A DNA stretch of 64,000 nt from Parapedobacter tibetensis. GTDB lineage: Bacteria > Bacteroidota > Bacteroidia > Sphingobacteriales > Sphingobacteriaceae. A program made the position numbers and the translations under genes. Below the pieces are notes generated by a model. It worked only from the letters and a program-made list of their open reading frames with translations. It did not search any database and was not told the DNA's origin. Numbering within the stretch: the stretch's first letter is position 1; each line of letters opens with the position of its first letter. The stretch covers positions 124,001-188,000 of the forward strand of contig NZ_JAMXBE010000003.1 in assembly GCF_024704835.1 (NCBI RefSeq), read 5' to 3'. Below are positions 1 through 9,814 of the stretch, in pieces.

Positions 1-1
1 G

Positions 2-1819
2 TTGAAAAGTGGGCGGGAACAAATCATCGTGACCGAGATACCTTACCAGGTAAACAAGGCTAACATGATCGAGCGGACGGCAGATCTGGTCAACGAGAAA
101 AAGATGGAGGGCATCTCCACCATTCGCGACGAGTCAGACAGGCACGGTATGCGCATCGTGTATGAAATCAAACGCGAATCCAATGCTTCCATTGTATTAA
201 ACAATCTCTATAAGCATACGGCTTTACAGACCTCATTCAGTGTAAATAACATAGCGCTCGTGCATGGCCGCCCGATACTCCTCAACCTCAAGGATATGAT
301 CCACCATTTTGTGGAACATCGCCATGAAGTAGTCGTACGCCGGACACGGTTTGAACTGGCAGAAGCCGAGAAAAGGGCACATATACTGCAAGGTTTACTC
401 ATTGCCCTTGACCATCTCGATGAAGTCATCAAGCTTATCCGTGCATCGGAGACCCCGGAGGAAGCACGGACTGGCTTAATGGAAAAATTCGGCCTTTCCG
501 ATATACAAGCCAGGGCTATCTTGGATATGACACTGCGCCGTCTTACCGGACTGGAACGCGACAAAATCAAGGATGAGTATGCCGAACTGATGAAAACCAT
601 CGATTATTTGAAATCCATTCTTGATGATGAAGGCCTCCGGATGAAAATCATCAAGGATGAGCTTCAAGAAGTAAAGGAAAAATATGGGGATGAACGCCGC
701 TCCATCATTGTGCATTCAGCAGAAGATATGCGCATGGAAGACTTCATCGATGACGAGGAAATCGTCATCACCATATCGCATGAAAGCTATGTGAAGCGCA
801 CACCGCTGACCGAGTACCGCAGGCAAAGCCGGGGCGGCAAGGGTTCCTTGGGGACCAATACGCGTGAAGAAGACTTCACCGAACACATCATCATAGCCTC
901 GGCACACAACTACATGCTGTTTTTTACCGAGACTGGTCGTTGTTTCTGGCTACGGGCGTTTGAAATCCCCGAAGGTAGCCGTACATCACGGGGCCGTGCT
1001 ATCCAAAACATCATCAATATTCCCAAGGAAGAAAAGATTAAGGCCTATATCAAAGTGAAAAACCTCAAGGACAAGGAATACCTTGAGAACAATTTCATCA
1101 TCATGTGTACAAAAAGGGGCACAATCAAGAAAACGTCCCTCGAAGCTTACTCCCGCCCCCGCGCTAATGGCATCAACGCCATCAACATCAACGAGGGCGA
1201 CCAACTGTTGGAAGCATCCCTTACTGATGGCAACAGTGAAATTGTAATGGCCTTACGTTCAGGAAGAGCCATCCGTTTCAATGAATCCACCGTACGCCCC
1301 ATGGGACGCACCGCTACCGGTGTCCGCGGTGTCACATTAGCAGGCCCAGATGACGAAGTAGTTGGCATGATTAGTGTTAATAATCCTGAAATAACGGTGT
1401 TGGTTGTATCAGAAAAAGGATATGGCAAACGTACGGATATTGAGGATTACCGGGTAACCAACCGGGGAGGCAAGGGTGTAAAAACGCTCAATGTTACCGA
1501 AAAAACCGGTAGATTAGTATCCATAAAGAATGTGACTGATAACGATGACTTGATGATTATCAACAAGTCGGGCATCGTCATCCGAATTGCCGTTAGCGAG
1601 TTGAGGGTGATGGGCAGAGCAACACAGGGTGTACGCCTCATTAACCTAAAAGGTAAAGATGAGATTGCATCGGTCACCAAAGTGGAACATGAAGAAGCAA
1701 TAATCATTGAGGGCGAGATCGTCGAAGGCGAAGAGATCGTCGGAGGGGAAACTTCGGAAAATGATGGCGATACCGATGTAAACGATACCGATGACACCAC
1801 ACCCCAAACGGAGGAATAA
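2..1819 (+). CDS. gyrA: DNA gyrase subunit A, 3' part
   Basis: This is the C-terminal part of a type IIA topoisomerase A subunit; the 5' end lies left of the window, so the first codon shown is internal. The visible 605 residues cover the end of the breakage-reunion core (IVTEIPYQVNK), the coiled-coil tower and the C-terminal beta-pinwheel. A GyrA-box-like QSRGGKG at about nt 822-843 and further RGGKG blades (about nt 1465-1480) favour GyrA over ParC. The tail is acidic (EGEIVEGEEIVGGE), as in many Bacteroidota gyrases. It acts with GyrB to introduce negative supercoils. The assignment is firm; only the GyrA/ParC distinction rests on the box motif. Confidence 0.93.
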   Translation: MKSGREQIIVTEIPYQVNKANMIERTADLVNEKKMEGISTIRDESDRHGMRIVYEIKRESNASIVLNNLYKHTALQTSFSVNNIALVHGRPILLNLKDMIHHFVEHRHEVVVRRTRFELAEAEKRAHILQGLLIALDHLDEVIKLIRASETPEEARTGLMEKFGLSDIQARAILDMTLRRLTGLERDKIKDEYAELMKTIDYLKSILDDEGLRMKIIKDELQEVKEKYGDERRSIIVHSAEDMRMEDFIDDEEIVITISHESYVKRTPLTEYRRQSRGGKGSLGTNTREEDFTEHIIIASAHNYMLFFTETGRCFWLRAFEIPEGSRTSRGRAIQNIINIPKEEKIKAYIKVKNLKDKEYLENNFIIMCTKRGTIKKTSLEAYSRPRANGINAININEGDQLLEASLTDGNSEIVMALRSGRAIRFNESTVRPMGRTATGVRGVTLAGPDDEVVGMISVNNPEITVLVVSEKGYGKRTDIEDYRVTNRGGKGVKTLNVTEKTGRLVSIKNVTDNDDLMIINKSGIVIRIAVSELRVMGRATQGVRLINLKGKDEIASVTKVEHEEAIIIEGEIVEGEEIVGGETSENDGDTDVNDTDDTTPQTEE

Positions 1820-1924
1820 ATAATGAACCCGACATGATTAAAATAATCGTTAAACACACAGGGTAATGATTGTTTTAATTATCAAAGGCTCCATCTGGCC
1901 GTCGAAGATTAAAATTATATACAG

Positions 1925-3031
1925 ATGAAACTAACAGTTTTTATTTCTTTCTTATTAACCATCGGCGCATTGCACGTTGTTGCCCAATCCAACTTGAAGG
2001 AGGGCAACAACAATTTTGCACTGTATACCAAATCAAAGGATTTCAAACAATTGGAAGCTGCGCGCAAATTTGCCGATGAGGCTTATAAAACAAGGCGTGA
2101 TTCGGCTAATTTTAGAAATAATTTGCTGCGGGGCTTAGTCTACAGCACATTGGCGGTGGTAGACTCAAACCGGACACAGAAGTACAATGCCGATCCAACA
2201 GAAATCGCACTGGCCGCCCTGGCCCGATTGGACAACAAACAGCTGAGCTACGAACATGAACCCGAGATCAGGTATATCAGACGATCCTTGGCAAATGCGT
2301 ATCTCATCAAGGCCAATCGCGCAATAGCAAAGGCCAATTATGAGGAGGCGCTTCATCAATATCACAAAGTGGACTCCATAAGTAGCTCCACCATTGATGT
2401 AAAACACAACCTCGCTGTGTTGAGCACAAAGACCGGAGGGATAGACAACGCGATAAAACGTTACCAATCTTTCATGAGCCAACGGGAAACTTCGTCCCCG
2501 CTCTATATCCTTGAGCTCACCGAACTCTACCGGAAAAAAAACGACAAGAGATCAATGCTTAATACATTGCTTACTGGCAGAGAACAATTCCCTGAAAATA
2601 AGGATATATTGTTCGAATTGATCAACATGTACTTGGCAAATGAATCCTATTCGGCGATCGTACCGTTGGTGGACGAAGCGCTTGCACACGAACCTGAAAA
2701 TGTACATCTTAACTACGTTTCAGGTTATGCAAATGAAATGGAGGGCAACAGTGCCGTTGCCAAGAAGTATTATGAGAAAGTGGTAAAGCTGGATGCAAAT
2801 AATTTTGAAGGTAATTTTGAGTTGGGGTTGCTTTATCTAAAGGAATACGTTGCGGATCCGGAAAATGAAGAAAAGCAAAACAAAGCGCGCGAGTATTTGT
2901 TACTAGCAAATCAAATCAAACCCTCCGAGGTAAAAGCATTGAAATCCCTTGCTGTATTGTACGACCAATCCGGGGATATCATTCAACTAGAACGAGTAAA
3001 TAATATATTAAATCAACTCACAATAAACTAA
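1925..3031 (+). CDS. Secreted tetratricopeptide-repeat protein
   Basis: A 368-residue protein with an N-terminal signal peptide ending near HVVAQ, followed by helical repeats with TPR-like spacing (for example YEEALHQYHKV and GNSAVAKKYYEKVVKLD). It is probably periplasmic and a protein-interaction scaffold; no enzymatic motif is visible. The next gene starts 4 bp downstream and encodes a similar secreted TPR protein, so the two are almost certainly cotranscribed and probably paralogous or partners. The start is chosen because it directly precedes the signal peptide. Confidence 0.8.
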   Translation: MKLTVFISFLLTIGALHVVAQSNLKEGNNNFALYTKSKDFKQLEAARKFADEAYKTRRDSANFRNNLLRGLVYSTLAVVDSNRTQKYNADPTEIALAALARLDNKQLSYEHEPEIRYIRRSLANAYLIKANRAIAKANYEEALHQYHKVDSISSSTIDVKHNLAVLSTKTGGIDNAIKRYQSFMSQRETSSPLYILELTELYRKKNDKRSMLNTLLTGREQFPENKDILFELINMYLANESYSAIVPLVDEALAHEPENVHLNYVSGYANEMEGNSAVAKKYYEKVVKLDANNFEGNFELGLLYLKEYVADPENEEKQNKAREYLLLANQIKPSEVKALKSLAVLYDQSGDIIQLERVNNILNQLTIN

Positions 3032-3035
3032 GATC

Positions 3036-4208
3036 ATGAAAGTGAAATCCATTTTATTAGGTGCGCTGGTATTTACCACATCAATAGCTTTCGCACAAAC
3101 AAGCAACTTGCGGAAAGCTAAAACCAGCTATGATAAATTTAATGAAGTAAAATCCATTGGCAATGCCGTGTTGGGTGTCAGTGATTTGAACACGGCTAAG
3201 GAAGCCTTGGAAAAAGCTATTGAACATGAAAAGACTAGCGAATTGGCGGAGACATGGACATACTATGCCTTGGTAAATGCCGACCTAGCTTTATTAGACT
3301 CCACCGATGCTTCGGATGGCTATGCTAAGAAAGCCGTCGAAGCCCGTGACAAGGCCGTAAGCCTCGATACCGAAAAGGAAAATGAGCAAAACCTCAGCAT
3401 CCTTAATTCCATCTTGGCCCAGTATGAACTCAACAAAGGTGTGGCTGCATGGGATGGCCAAAATTTTGAAGCTGCATATAATGCGTTTAACAATGGGTTG
3501 AAATACCTTCCGGGTGACACCACGTTACTGTATTATTCAGGTTTGGCAGCAGTAAACACCCAAAATTATGAGAATGCATTGGCCAAATATGTAGAGCTTG
3601 TGCCCGTGGATAGCTTCTCAAACAACAAACAAATCATTTTGGATGTTTCGCGACTGTACCTTATGCAGGGCGACACCACCAATGCGATTAAATATGCAGA
3701 ATTGGGGGCAAGCAAATACCCTCAAGACGGGGAAATAGCTACACAAAACATCGAATTGAACCTCATGGCTGGTAATGAGGAGAAAGTCATCGGTACCATA
3801 AACGAACAGGTTTCCAAGGATCCCGATAACAAAAACCTGCACTACTACCTAGGAATCGCATACAGCTCCACCAACGATATGGAAAACGCCGAGGCCTCCT
3901 ATAAGAAAGCATTGGCAATTGATGCCAATTACTTGGATGCCAACATCAACCTTGGCGGGTTAATCCTGAATAAAGGGATTGATCTTTTCAATAAAACAAA
4001 CAATGCGAGCCTTCCTCAAGCGGAATATGATGTAGAGGTTAAAAAGGCTTACGATATTTTTGATTCTGCGTTCCCTTACTTGGAAAAAGCAGTAGAACTT
4101 GATGGCAAATCATTTTTGGCGTTGACTAACCTTAGAAAATATTATGAAATTAAGGAAGACAAAGTCAAAATCGATGAATTGCAGGCTCGGATAGATGCGC
4201 TGCAATAG
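3036..4208 (+). CDS. Secreted tetratricopeptide-repeat protein
   Basis: A 390-residue protein with a signal peptide (cleavage near AFAQ) and TPR motifs through most of its length, clearest around NLHYYLGIAYSS and NAEASYKKALAIDANY. It lies 4 bp behind the preceding TPR gene and is followed by a strong hairpin, so the pair forms a two-gene operon. Likely role: periplasmic scaffold or assembly factor; the partner is not evident. Lengths and layout of the two neighbours are similar enough to suggest tandem duplication. Confidence 0.8.
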   Translation: MKVKSILLGALVFTTSIAFAQTSNLRKAKTSYDKFNEVKSIGNAVLGVSDLNTAKEALEKAIEHEKTSELAETWTYYALVNADLALLDSTDASDGYAKKAVEARDKAVSLDTEKENEQNLSILNSILAQYELNKGVAAWDGQNFEAAYNAFNNGLKYLPGDTTLLYYSGLAAVNTQNYENALAKYVELVPVDSFSNNKQIILDVSRLYLMQGDTTNAIKYAELGASKYPQDGEIATQNIELNLMAGNEEKVIGTINEQVSKDPDNKNLHYYLGIAYSSTNDMENAEASYKKALAIDANYLDANINLGGLILNKGIDLFNKTNNASLPQAEYDVEVKKAYDIFDSAFPYLEKAVELDGKSFLALTNLRKYYEIKEDKVKIDELQARIDALQ

Positions 4209-4230
4209 TCTATTGCAATAATATAAGTGT

Positions 4231-4265
4231 AAGCCCTCATAGGTTTTCAAAACCTATGAGGGCTT
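4231..4265. terminator. Perfect 17-bp hairpin between convergent genes
   Basis: Two perfectly complementary 17-bp arms (4231-4247 and 4249-4265) are separated by one base. The hairpin lies between the end of the TPR operon and the end of pyrD on the opposite strand, so it can serve as a bidirectional terminator. Confidence 0.75.
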
Positions 4266-4272
4266 AAGCTAT

Positions 4273-5301
4273 TCACCCATGTGCTATTTTTCTACCAATC
4301 CGCCTCACCAACCCTGGTCCTTCATAAATAAATCCGGTATAGAGTTGTACCAAGGCCGCTCCGGCTTCGAGCTTCGCAAGGGCGTCTTCCGCACTATGGA
4401 TGCCCCCCACGCCGATAATGGGAAACCCGTGATCTGATTTTGTCGCTAGGTACCGAATCACCTCGGTGGCTCGTTTGGTTAGCGGTGCACCACTTAACCC
4501 ACCCGTTTGTGATATCAAGTGTCTACTATCCTTCAACCCTTCACGTGAAATGGTCGTATTGGTAGCGATGACACCAGCAATACCCGTTTCCTGCACGATT
4601 TCAACAATATCGTCCAATTGGCTGTTCGTAAGGTCAGGTGCTATTTTAAGTAAGATGGGCCTAGAAACACCCTGTTTGTCATTACGCAGTTGCAAGGTGT
4701 TCAGGATATGCTTCAAAGGTTCCTTTTCCTGTAGATCACGTAGCCCAGGCGTGTTGGGTGAACTTACATTGACCACGAAATAATCCACTACGTCAAATAA
4801 GGCATCGAAACAGGTGACGTAATCGTCCACTGCATCCGCATTGGGTGTAGCTTTGTTTTTTCCAATATTGCCTCCAATGATTAGACCTTGGCGGTCTTTC
4901 AGCCTGCTTAGCCGGCTAGCCGCCACATCTACCCCTTGGTTATTAAAACCCATCCGGTTAATCAATGCTTCATCTGCCCTCAATCGGAATAGACGGGGTT
5001 TGTCATTGCCCGGCTGTGGGCGTGGGGTGACCGTGCCAATCTCGATGAACCCGAATCCCAAGGCAGCCATTTCTCCCACATACTCAGCATTCTTGTCAAA
5101 GCCAGCAGCCAATCCGATGGGGTTTTTAAATTTCAAGCCAAATACTTCACGTTCCAGTTTTGGGTCGTCAAAACCGTAGATAGATTTCAGCAATCGCTTA
5201 CTTCCCCACAGTTTGCAGAACGATCTCAGTCCCCCGGCAACGGTATAGTGAGCGGACTCCGGGTCGAGCGAAAAAAGCAGCGGTTTCACCAGTTTATACA
5301 T
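4273..5301 (-). CDS. pyrD: Dihydroorotate dehydrogenase, class 2 (quinone)
   Basis: Flavoenzyme oxidising dihydroorotate to orotate in pyrimidine synthesis. The 342 residues include the N-terminal helical extension typical of the membrane-associated class 2 enzymes ([13 protein letters not shown]), [17 protein letters not shown], and [13 protein letters not shown], which contains the catalytic serine of the class. A GVGGI phosphate-binding loop near the C-terminus completes the TIM barrel. The gene stands alone, transcribed leftward toward the shared hairpin. Identification is firm. Confidence 0.95.
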   Translation of the reverse strand: MYKLVKPLLFSLDPESAHYTVAGGLRSFCKLWGSKRLLKSIYGFDDPKLEREVFGLKFKNPIGLAAGFDKNAEYVGEMAALGFGFIEIGTVTPRPQPGNDKPRLFRLRADEALINRMGFNNQGVDVAASRLSRLKDRQGLIIGGNIGKNKATPNADAVDDYVTCFDALFDVVDYFVVNVSSPNTPGLRDLQEKEPLKHILNTLQLRNDKQGVSRPILLKIAPDLTNSQLDDIVEIVQETGIAGVIATNTTISREGLKDSRHLISQTGGLSGAPLTKRATEVIRYLATKSDHGFPIIGVGGIHSAEDALAKLEAGAALVQLYTGFIYEGPGLVRRIGRKIAHG

Positions 5302-5543
5302 GGGGGCAAAGGTAGGGATTGATTTTAGATTTTAGATTATCATTGCGCTCTTTGGCCGCGCGGGCCATTTTTTCCCTCGCCGGGAAGTTTTTTGCTCATT
5401 CGCCGCAAAGGGCACGGAAAGCACTGCGGGCTAAGAGCGCAAAATGCCTAATTTAATCCTTCCTTTTATATCAACAATAATCCCCCAAACAAAACTACCC
5501 TAGGATAACGATAGCCAATTGCTTACAGCCGACAGCTTTTTAC
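5302..5543. other. Intergenic region with GC-rich repeat-like stretch
   Basis: No gene seen. A GC-rich stretch at about 5347-5440 (gccgcgcgggcc ... cgctcttagcccg on one strand or the other) resembles the wording of the intergenic copies at 7477-7560 and 25017-25140, which contain 'actttgcg/cgtgaaa'. Resemblance is by eye only. Confidence 0.35.
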
Positions 5544-5551
5544 TACCTTTG
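5544..5551 (+). promoter_or_regulatory. Bacteroidota -7 box (TACCTTTG)
   Basis: TACCTTTG matches TANNTTTG and ends 8 bp before the ATG of the ABC-F gene, implying a very short leader. The -33 match (ATTG, 5518-5521) is weak and its spacing of 22 is slightly long. Confidence 0.4.
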
Positions 5552-5559
5552 CACCTGAA

Positions 5560-7476
5560 ATGATTGCAATTAATAATCTTACATTTGAAATCGGCGCCCG
5601 TGCCCTGTATGACGAGGCCAACTGGCATATTAAGCCAGGCGACAAAACTGGACTCATAGGAGCCAATGGAACAGGCAAAACTACGCTATTGAAACTGATT
5701 GTTGGGGAATATTCACCTACTTCGGGCTCCATATCGATGGCTAAGGATATCAAAATCGGTTACCTCAACCAAGATTTGCTATCCTACCAATCGGAAAAAA
5801 GCATCCTCCATGTAGCTATGGAAGCGTTTGAGCGCCAAAACCAATTGCACACGGAAATAGAACGATTGCTGGAAAAGCTGGAAACCGACTACTCAGACGA
5901 TTTGATCCAAAAGTTAAGCGACAGGCAAATTGAATTTGAGGCGTTGGATGGATATAACATTGAATACCGCTCACACGAAATACTTGCAGGCTTGGGTTTC
6001 AGCGACAGCGACCGGAAGCGGCGACTGTCCGAATTTTCCGGAGGTTGGCGAATGCGCGTGATGCTAGCGCGTATACTGCTTCAAGCTCCTGATATCCTCC
6101 TGCTCGACGAACCGACGAATCACCTTGATCTCCCATCAATCAAGTGGCTCGAAGGCTATTTGCAGGCATTTGAGGGAGCCATTGTCATCGTGTCTCACGA
6201 CCGCTATTTCCTCGATCGCGTGGTCAACATCACGGTCGAATCTCGTCGCGGCAAGCTGGATGTCTATGCAGGTAATTATAGCTTCTATCTGGAAGAAAAG
6301 ACATTGCGTGAAGAGATACAAGGCAACCAATTCAAAAACCAGCAGGCCAAGATCAAGCAGGAAGAACGGCTCATTGAGCGGTTTCGTGCCAAAGCCAGCA
6401 AAGCTAAGATGGTGCAATCGCGTATCAAAGCTTTGGAGCGCATGGAAAAAGTGGAAGATGTGGATGACTATAACCCAAGTGTCAATTTCCGTTTCAAGTT
6501 CAGCAAGCAATCCGGTAGGCACGTAGTCATGTTGGAAAACATCAGCAAATCATATCCCGGTGTTCCCATCCTCGAACAAACGGATGCCGTCATCGAAAAA
6601 GGCGACAAGATTGCCCTCATAGGTGCCAATGGCAAGGGTAAATCTACCCTGTTGCGCCTTGTGGCTAATGCCGACAAAGATTTTGAGGGAAAATGTGAAA
6701 CCGGACACAACGTGACGCAGACATTCTTCGCACAACACCAGCTGGAAGCCCTACATCTCGATAATGAAATCATTCGGGAACTGCAGATCTTTGCACCGAA
6801 GCATTCGGAAACTGAATTGCGTTCCATCCTCGGCTGTTTCCTCTTTACCGGTGACGATGCATTCAAAAAAATACGCGTGCTCTCCGGTGGTGAAAAATCT
6901 CGGGTAGCCTTGGCAAAGGCACTCACCGCAGATGCCAATTTCCTCGTATTGGACGAACCCACAAACCACTTGGATATCCAATCCGTGAACATCCTCATAC
7001 AGGCCCTCACGCAGTTTGAAGGCACGTTCATTCTCGTATCGCATGACAGGTATTTACTGGACCATGTGGCCAATAAAATCTGGTATATCGAAGACCGGAA
7101 AATTAAGGAATACCCAGGCACTTATCGAGAATACGAGGAATGGCAGTCCAAACGGACACCAAAGGCAATTGCAGAGAAATCCCAGAAGAAGTCCTCCAAA
7201 CCCGAAACAAAGCAACCCAAAGTCCCAAGAACAGACGACAGGGAATGGCAGACCAAAAAACTGCATAAGGAATTGGAGGATATCGAACACCGCATCACTG
7301 AAAAGGAAAAGGCTATCAAGGAAGCCGAATTATTGATGGCCGATGAAAACTTCTATGCGGATAATGTAAAGCCAGCCGAAGCATCCCGTCAATACGATGA
7401 CCTGAAAAGCACGTTACAAACCCTGCAAAACCAGTGGGAAAAACTGGCGGAGGAAATTATGGAATTGGATGGTTAA
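5560..7476 (+). CDS. ABC-F family ATPase (ribosome-associated type)
   Basis: A 638-residue soluble protein with two ABC ATPase domains and no membrane segments, the layout of ABC-F translation factors. The Walker A loops read GANGTGKTT and GANGKGKST, the signature loops SGGWRMRV and SGGEKSRV, and both Walker B regions end in LDEPTNHLD. Between the domains (residues about 240-300) is a charged linker of the P-site tRNA-interaction type (RFRAKASKAKMVQSRIKAL). A lysine/glutamate-rich coiled-coil tail starts near residue 535. It probably acts on stalled ribosomes; whether it is a housekeeping or an antibiotic-protection factor cannot be told. Confidence 0.9.
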   Translation: MIAINNLTFEIGARALYDEANWHIKPGDKTGLIGANGTGKTTLLKLIVGEYSPTSGSISMAKDIKIGYLNQDLLSYQSEKSILHVAMEAFERQNQLHTEIERLLEKLETDYSDDLIQKLSDRQIEFEALDGYNIEYRSHEILAGLGFSDSDRKRRLSEFSGGWRMRVMLARILLQAPDILLLDEPTNHLDLPSIKWLEGYLQAFEGAIVIVSHDRYFLDRVVNITVESRRGKLDVYAGNYSFYLEEKTLREEIQGNQFKNQQAKIKQEERLIERFRAKASKAKMVQSRIKALERMEKVEDVDDYNPSVNFRFKFSKQSGRHVVMLENISKSYPGVPILEQTDAVIEKGDKIALIGANGKGKSTLLRLVANADKDFEGKCETGHNVTQTFFAQHQLEALHLDNEIIRELQIFAPKHSETELRSILGCFLFTGDDAFKKIRVLSGGEKSRVALAKALTADANFLVLDEPTNHLDIQSVNILIQALTQFEGTFILVSHDRYLLDHVANKIWYIEDRKIKEYPGTYREYEEWQSKRTPKAIAEKSQKKSSKPETKQPKVPRTDDREWQTKKLHKELEDIEHRITEKEKAIKEAELLMADENFYADNVKPAEASRQYDDLKSTLQTLQNQWEKLAEEIMELDG

Positions 7477-7560
7477 GTCAGAAAGAAGAGCCTTCGCGTA
7501 CTTGGCGGGAGCGTAGGCGTCTTAGCGAACTTTGCGTGAAAGGAGTTGGGAAGTCCAGAA
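7477..7560. repeat. Dispersed intergenic repeat (partial copy)
   Basis: The segment reads ...gcgaactttgcgtgaaagg followed by gttgggaagtc. The same words recur at 25011-25140 (gttgggaagtcggaaag, ctttgcgtgaaaac, gcgaccttcgcgtgaaa), which suggests a non-coding element copied between genes. Confidence 0.4.
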
Positions 7561-7585
7561 GATCAAGTGAAATATTAAATTTGCC

Positions 7586-8887
7586 ATGAAGAAAATTCTT
7601 ATCCTGTGCTTACTATCTTCGATCTGTTTGGGATTGATGGCGCAGAAACAGAAAAAAAAACGCGTAGCCCGCGAACGTAGCCCACAACAGGAATTGGTAT
7701 ATGACAATATCAACTACCTCCCCGCTATTAAAACCGTCCAACTTCATCCTGCAGCCCATGAAAACACATTGCCCATCATTGAATTGCACGGCGATGGGCA
7801 GCTTACATTGGAATTCGACGATTTGCGGGGTGATGTACGCAATTATTATTTCAGTATCGAACACTATGATCCCAATTGGAAACCGAGTAGGCTTTCGCCA
7901 TTAGAATTTGCCATTGGTTTCAACGAAGACCGTATCACGACGTATAAAACGTCTGTCAATACCTTGCAGCCCTACACCCATTATCGCGTGAATTTCCCAA
8001 CCGCAAATGTAGGCCCTAAATTGGCAGGTAATTATTTACTGAAAGTCTACGAAGACGCAGACAAAAGCCGACTGATTATCAGTAGGCGTTTCTATGTATT
8101 GGCTCCCCTGATGTCGGTATCCCCACAGTTAATCCCTTCTTTCGACGTTTCCAAACGAAACAAAAACCAAAAGCTAAATCTCAAAGTCAATACCGGCGGG
8201 CTTACCGTGAATAATCCCTATGAGGACGTTAAAATCTTGGTCATGCAAAACCAGCGGCCCGACATACAACAATGGCTCACCACTCCCCTATTTGTAAACA
8301 ATCAGGAATTGACCTACAATGACAACAAAACCTTGGATTTTGGTGGGGGCAATGAGTTCCGGTATATGGACTTACGTAGCCTGCGTTTGGCTTCCGAACA
8401 CGTGGCGAACATCGCGGTGGACAGCTCGGTTAGGGTGGACCTCGTTCCCGACAAAAACTATAGCGGAGCGTCCTATGCTTCGGTATTTGATGAAAATGGC
8501 CTATTTTTTATTCGCAACCAAGATAAAGCCGATGCCACCACAGAATCCGACTACGTTTGGGTCACATTCACGCTTGAAGATGATACCATGACAGGGGGAT
8601 CAGTACATGTGGTCGGTGGATTCAACAATTATCATTGTGATGAAAGCAACAAGATGGTATACGATGCTAATCAAGGAAAGTGGCAAGCTACCATCTTACT
8701 GAAGCAGGGGCTCTATGACTATGAATACGTTTATGTAAGCCCCTCAGGCGGATCGAACCCCACCTTCTCCAGTGGGAACCATTTTGAAACGAACAATACC
8801 TATCAAATATTGGTATATAACCGTCGCCAAGGCACCACATGGGATGAATTGGTGGGATACGCGGAAATCGATACGGAAAATCGGTAG
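7586..8887 (+). CDS. DUF5103 family protein (type IX secretion plug type)
   Basis: A 433-residue secreted protein with a signal peptide (LLSSICLGLMAQ) and then a basic stretch KQKKKR. The body begins with the conserved region NINYLPAIKTVQLHP and continues with beta-rich segments (DDLRGDVRNYYFSIEHYDPNW) that I recognise as DUF5103. In the type IX secretion system of Bacteroidota this family supplies the periplasmic plug of the SprA translocon; that role is family knowledge, not visible here. It has no obvious operon partner. Its presence implies that the organism has a type IX system as well as the type II-like cluster in this window. Confidence 0.8.
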   Translation: MKKILILCLLSSICLGLMAQKQKKKRVARERSPQQELVYDNINYLPAIKTVQLHPAAHENTLPIIELHGDGQLTLEFDDLRGDVRNYYFSIEHYDPNWKPSRLSPLEFAIGFNEDRITTYKTSVNTLQPYTHYRVNFPTANVGPKLAGNYLLKVYEDADKSRLIISRRFYVLAPLMSVSPQLIPSFDVSKRNKNQKLNLKVNTGGLTVNNPYEDVKILVMQNQRPDIQQWLTTPLFVNNQELTYNDNKTLDFGGGNEFRYMDLRSLRLASEHVANIAVDSSVRVDLVPDKNYSGASYASVFDENGLFFIRNQDKADATTESDYVWVTFTLEDDTMTGGSVHVVGGFNNYHCDESNKMVYDANQGKWQATILLKQGLYDYEYVYVSPSGGSNPTFSSGNHFETNNTYQILVYNRRQGTTWDELVGYAEIDTENR

Positions 8888-8894
8888 GTGGCTA

Positions 8895-9767
8895 TCAGCT
8901 TTCCGCCTTGGCGATTGAATCCATCGGCCACTGTTGCAGCTTTTCTTGCAACATCCTTGATATGCGGTTGAAATAACGTTTCTGCTTGTAGCCCATTACC
9001 CATTGCACACCGTGGATGGCGTTGGTATGGAATATTTCATCGGCCTCGTTCATAATATCTGGACTGATTTGGGCCTCTATCACATCCAACCCGCTGTCTA
9101 ACGCGATTTCGATAACCACTTTACGCATCACACCGTCAATGCATCCTTCGCTAAGCGCTGGGGTATAAAGCTTCTTATCGTACCATATAAACACATTAGA
9201 ACTGAGTGATTCGCATAAGAATCCTTCCTGGTTCAACAACAGCACATCATCCAGTCCCTTCTTTTTGCGATACAACCCTGCCATGACAAATACCAGGGCG
9301 TTTGCCGATTTCAATTTTGATAGCTCGCTGGTAGGTTTACGGAATTCGGTATAAACATCCACAATTAAGCCGATCTTCCGGTGATTCACGTCATCGGAAT
9401 CGAGCCTGGAAACGCTCAGTACATAGGCAGCGGTGTTCTGTTGTGGACTATACAAACCTCCTCCATCTCGAAAAACCTGGAGCCGTACACGGACATGCTG
9501 GCCTTCCAAGTTATTTTTATTGATAAGTGCCGCTGTTCGGGAACGGATGAATTGTTCATCAAAAGAAGCAGGATGTTCCAATTGCAGCAAATGCATCCCC
9601 TCATGCAGCCTTGCCAAGTGATGCTGCAAAAACCGGATATCCCCATCCATCCATCGCATAGTCTCAAATAGACCATCCCCATACCTGAATGCTCGGTTAT
9701 CGGCAGTCAAAATAGTTTCTTTCTCAGGTACGAGTTTATTATTGAAATCGATGTAATGTACAGGCAT
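8895..9767 (-). CDS. Aminotransferase class IV (fold type IV PLP enzyme)
   Basis: A 290-residue fold type IV PLP enzyme of the branched-chain/D-amino-acid aminotransferase and aminodeoxychorismate lyase group. Visible hallmarks are the N-terminal RAFRYGDGLFETMR, the active-site region SELSKLKSANALV (Schiff-base lysine candidate), LLLNQEGFLCESLSSNVFIW and the closing GCIDGVMRKVV. Motifs do not separate 4-amino-4-deoxychorismate lyase (PabC) from other class IV activities. It faces the DUF5103 gene tail to tail, 7 bp away, and lies downstream of the pseudouridine synthase gene on the same strand. Confidence 0.82.
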   Translation of the reverse strand: MPVHYIDFNNKLVPEKETILTADNRAFRYGDGLFETMRWMDGDIRFLQHHLARLHEGMHLLQLEHPASFDEQFIRSRTAALINKNNLEGQHVRVRLQVFRDGGGLYSPQQNTAAYVLSVSRLDSDDVNHRKIGLIVDVYTEFRKPTSELSKLKSANALVFVMAGLYRKKKGLDDVLLLNQEGFLCESLSSNVFIWYDKKLYTPALSEGCIDGVMRKVVIEIALDSGLDVIEAQISPDIMNEADEIFHTNAIHGVQWVMGYKQKRYFNRISRMLQEKLQQWPMDSIAKAES

Positions 9768-9814
9768 TGATTATTTTTATTTGAAAATTATTGATAACGT
9801 CCTAAGATGCTCTT

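Noticed and set aside
1-1819. gyrA as a sign of a nearby replication origin
   Set aside because: No dnaA, dnaN, DnaA-box cluster or rRNA operon is seen, and gene order around gyrA in Bacteroidota is not tied to the origin.
7576-7583. TAAATTTG box before the DUF5103 gene
   Set aside because: It matches TANNTTTG but ends 2 bp before the ATG, so transcription would start inside the coding region. The signal peptide requires that ATG.
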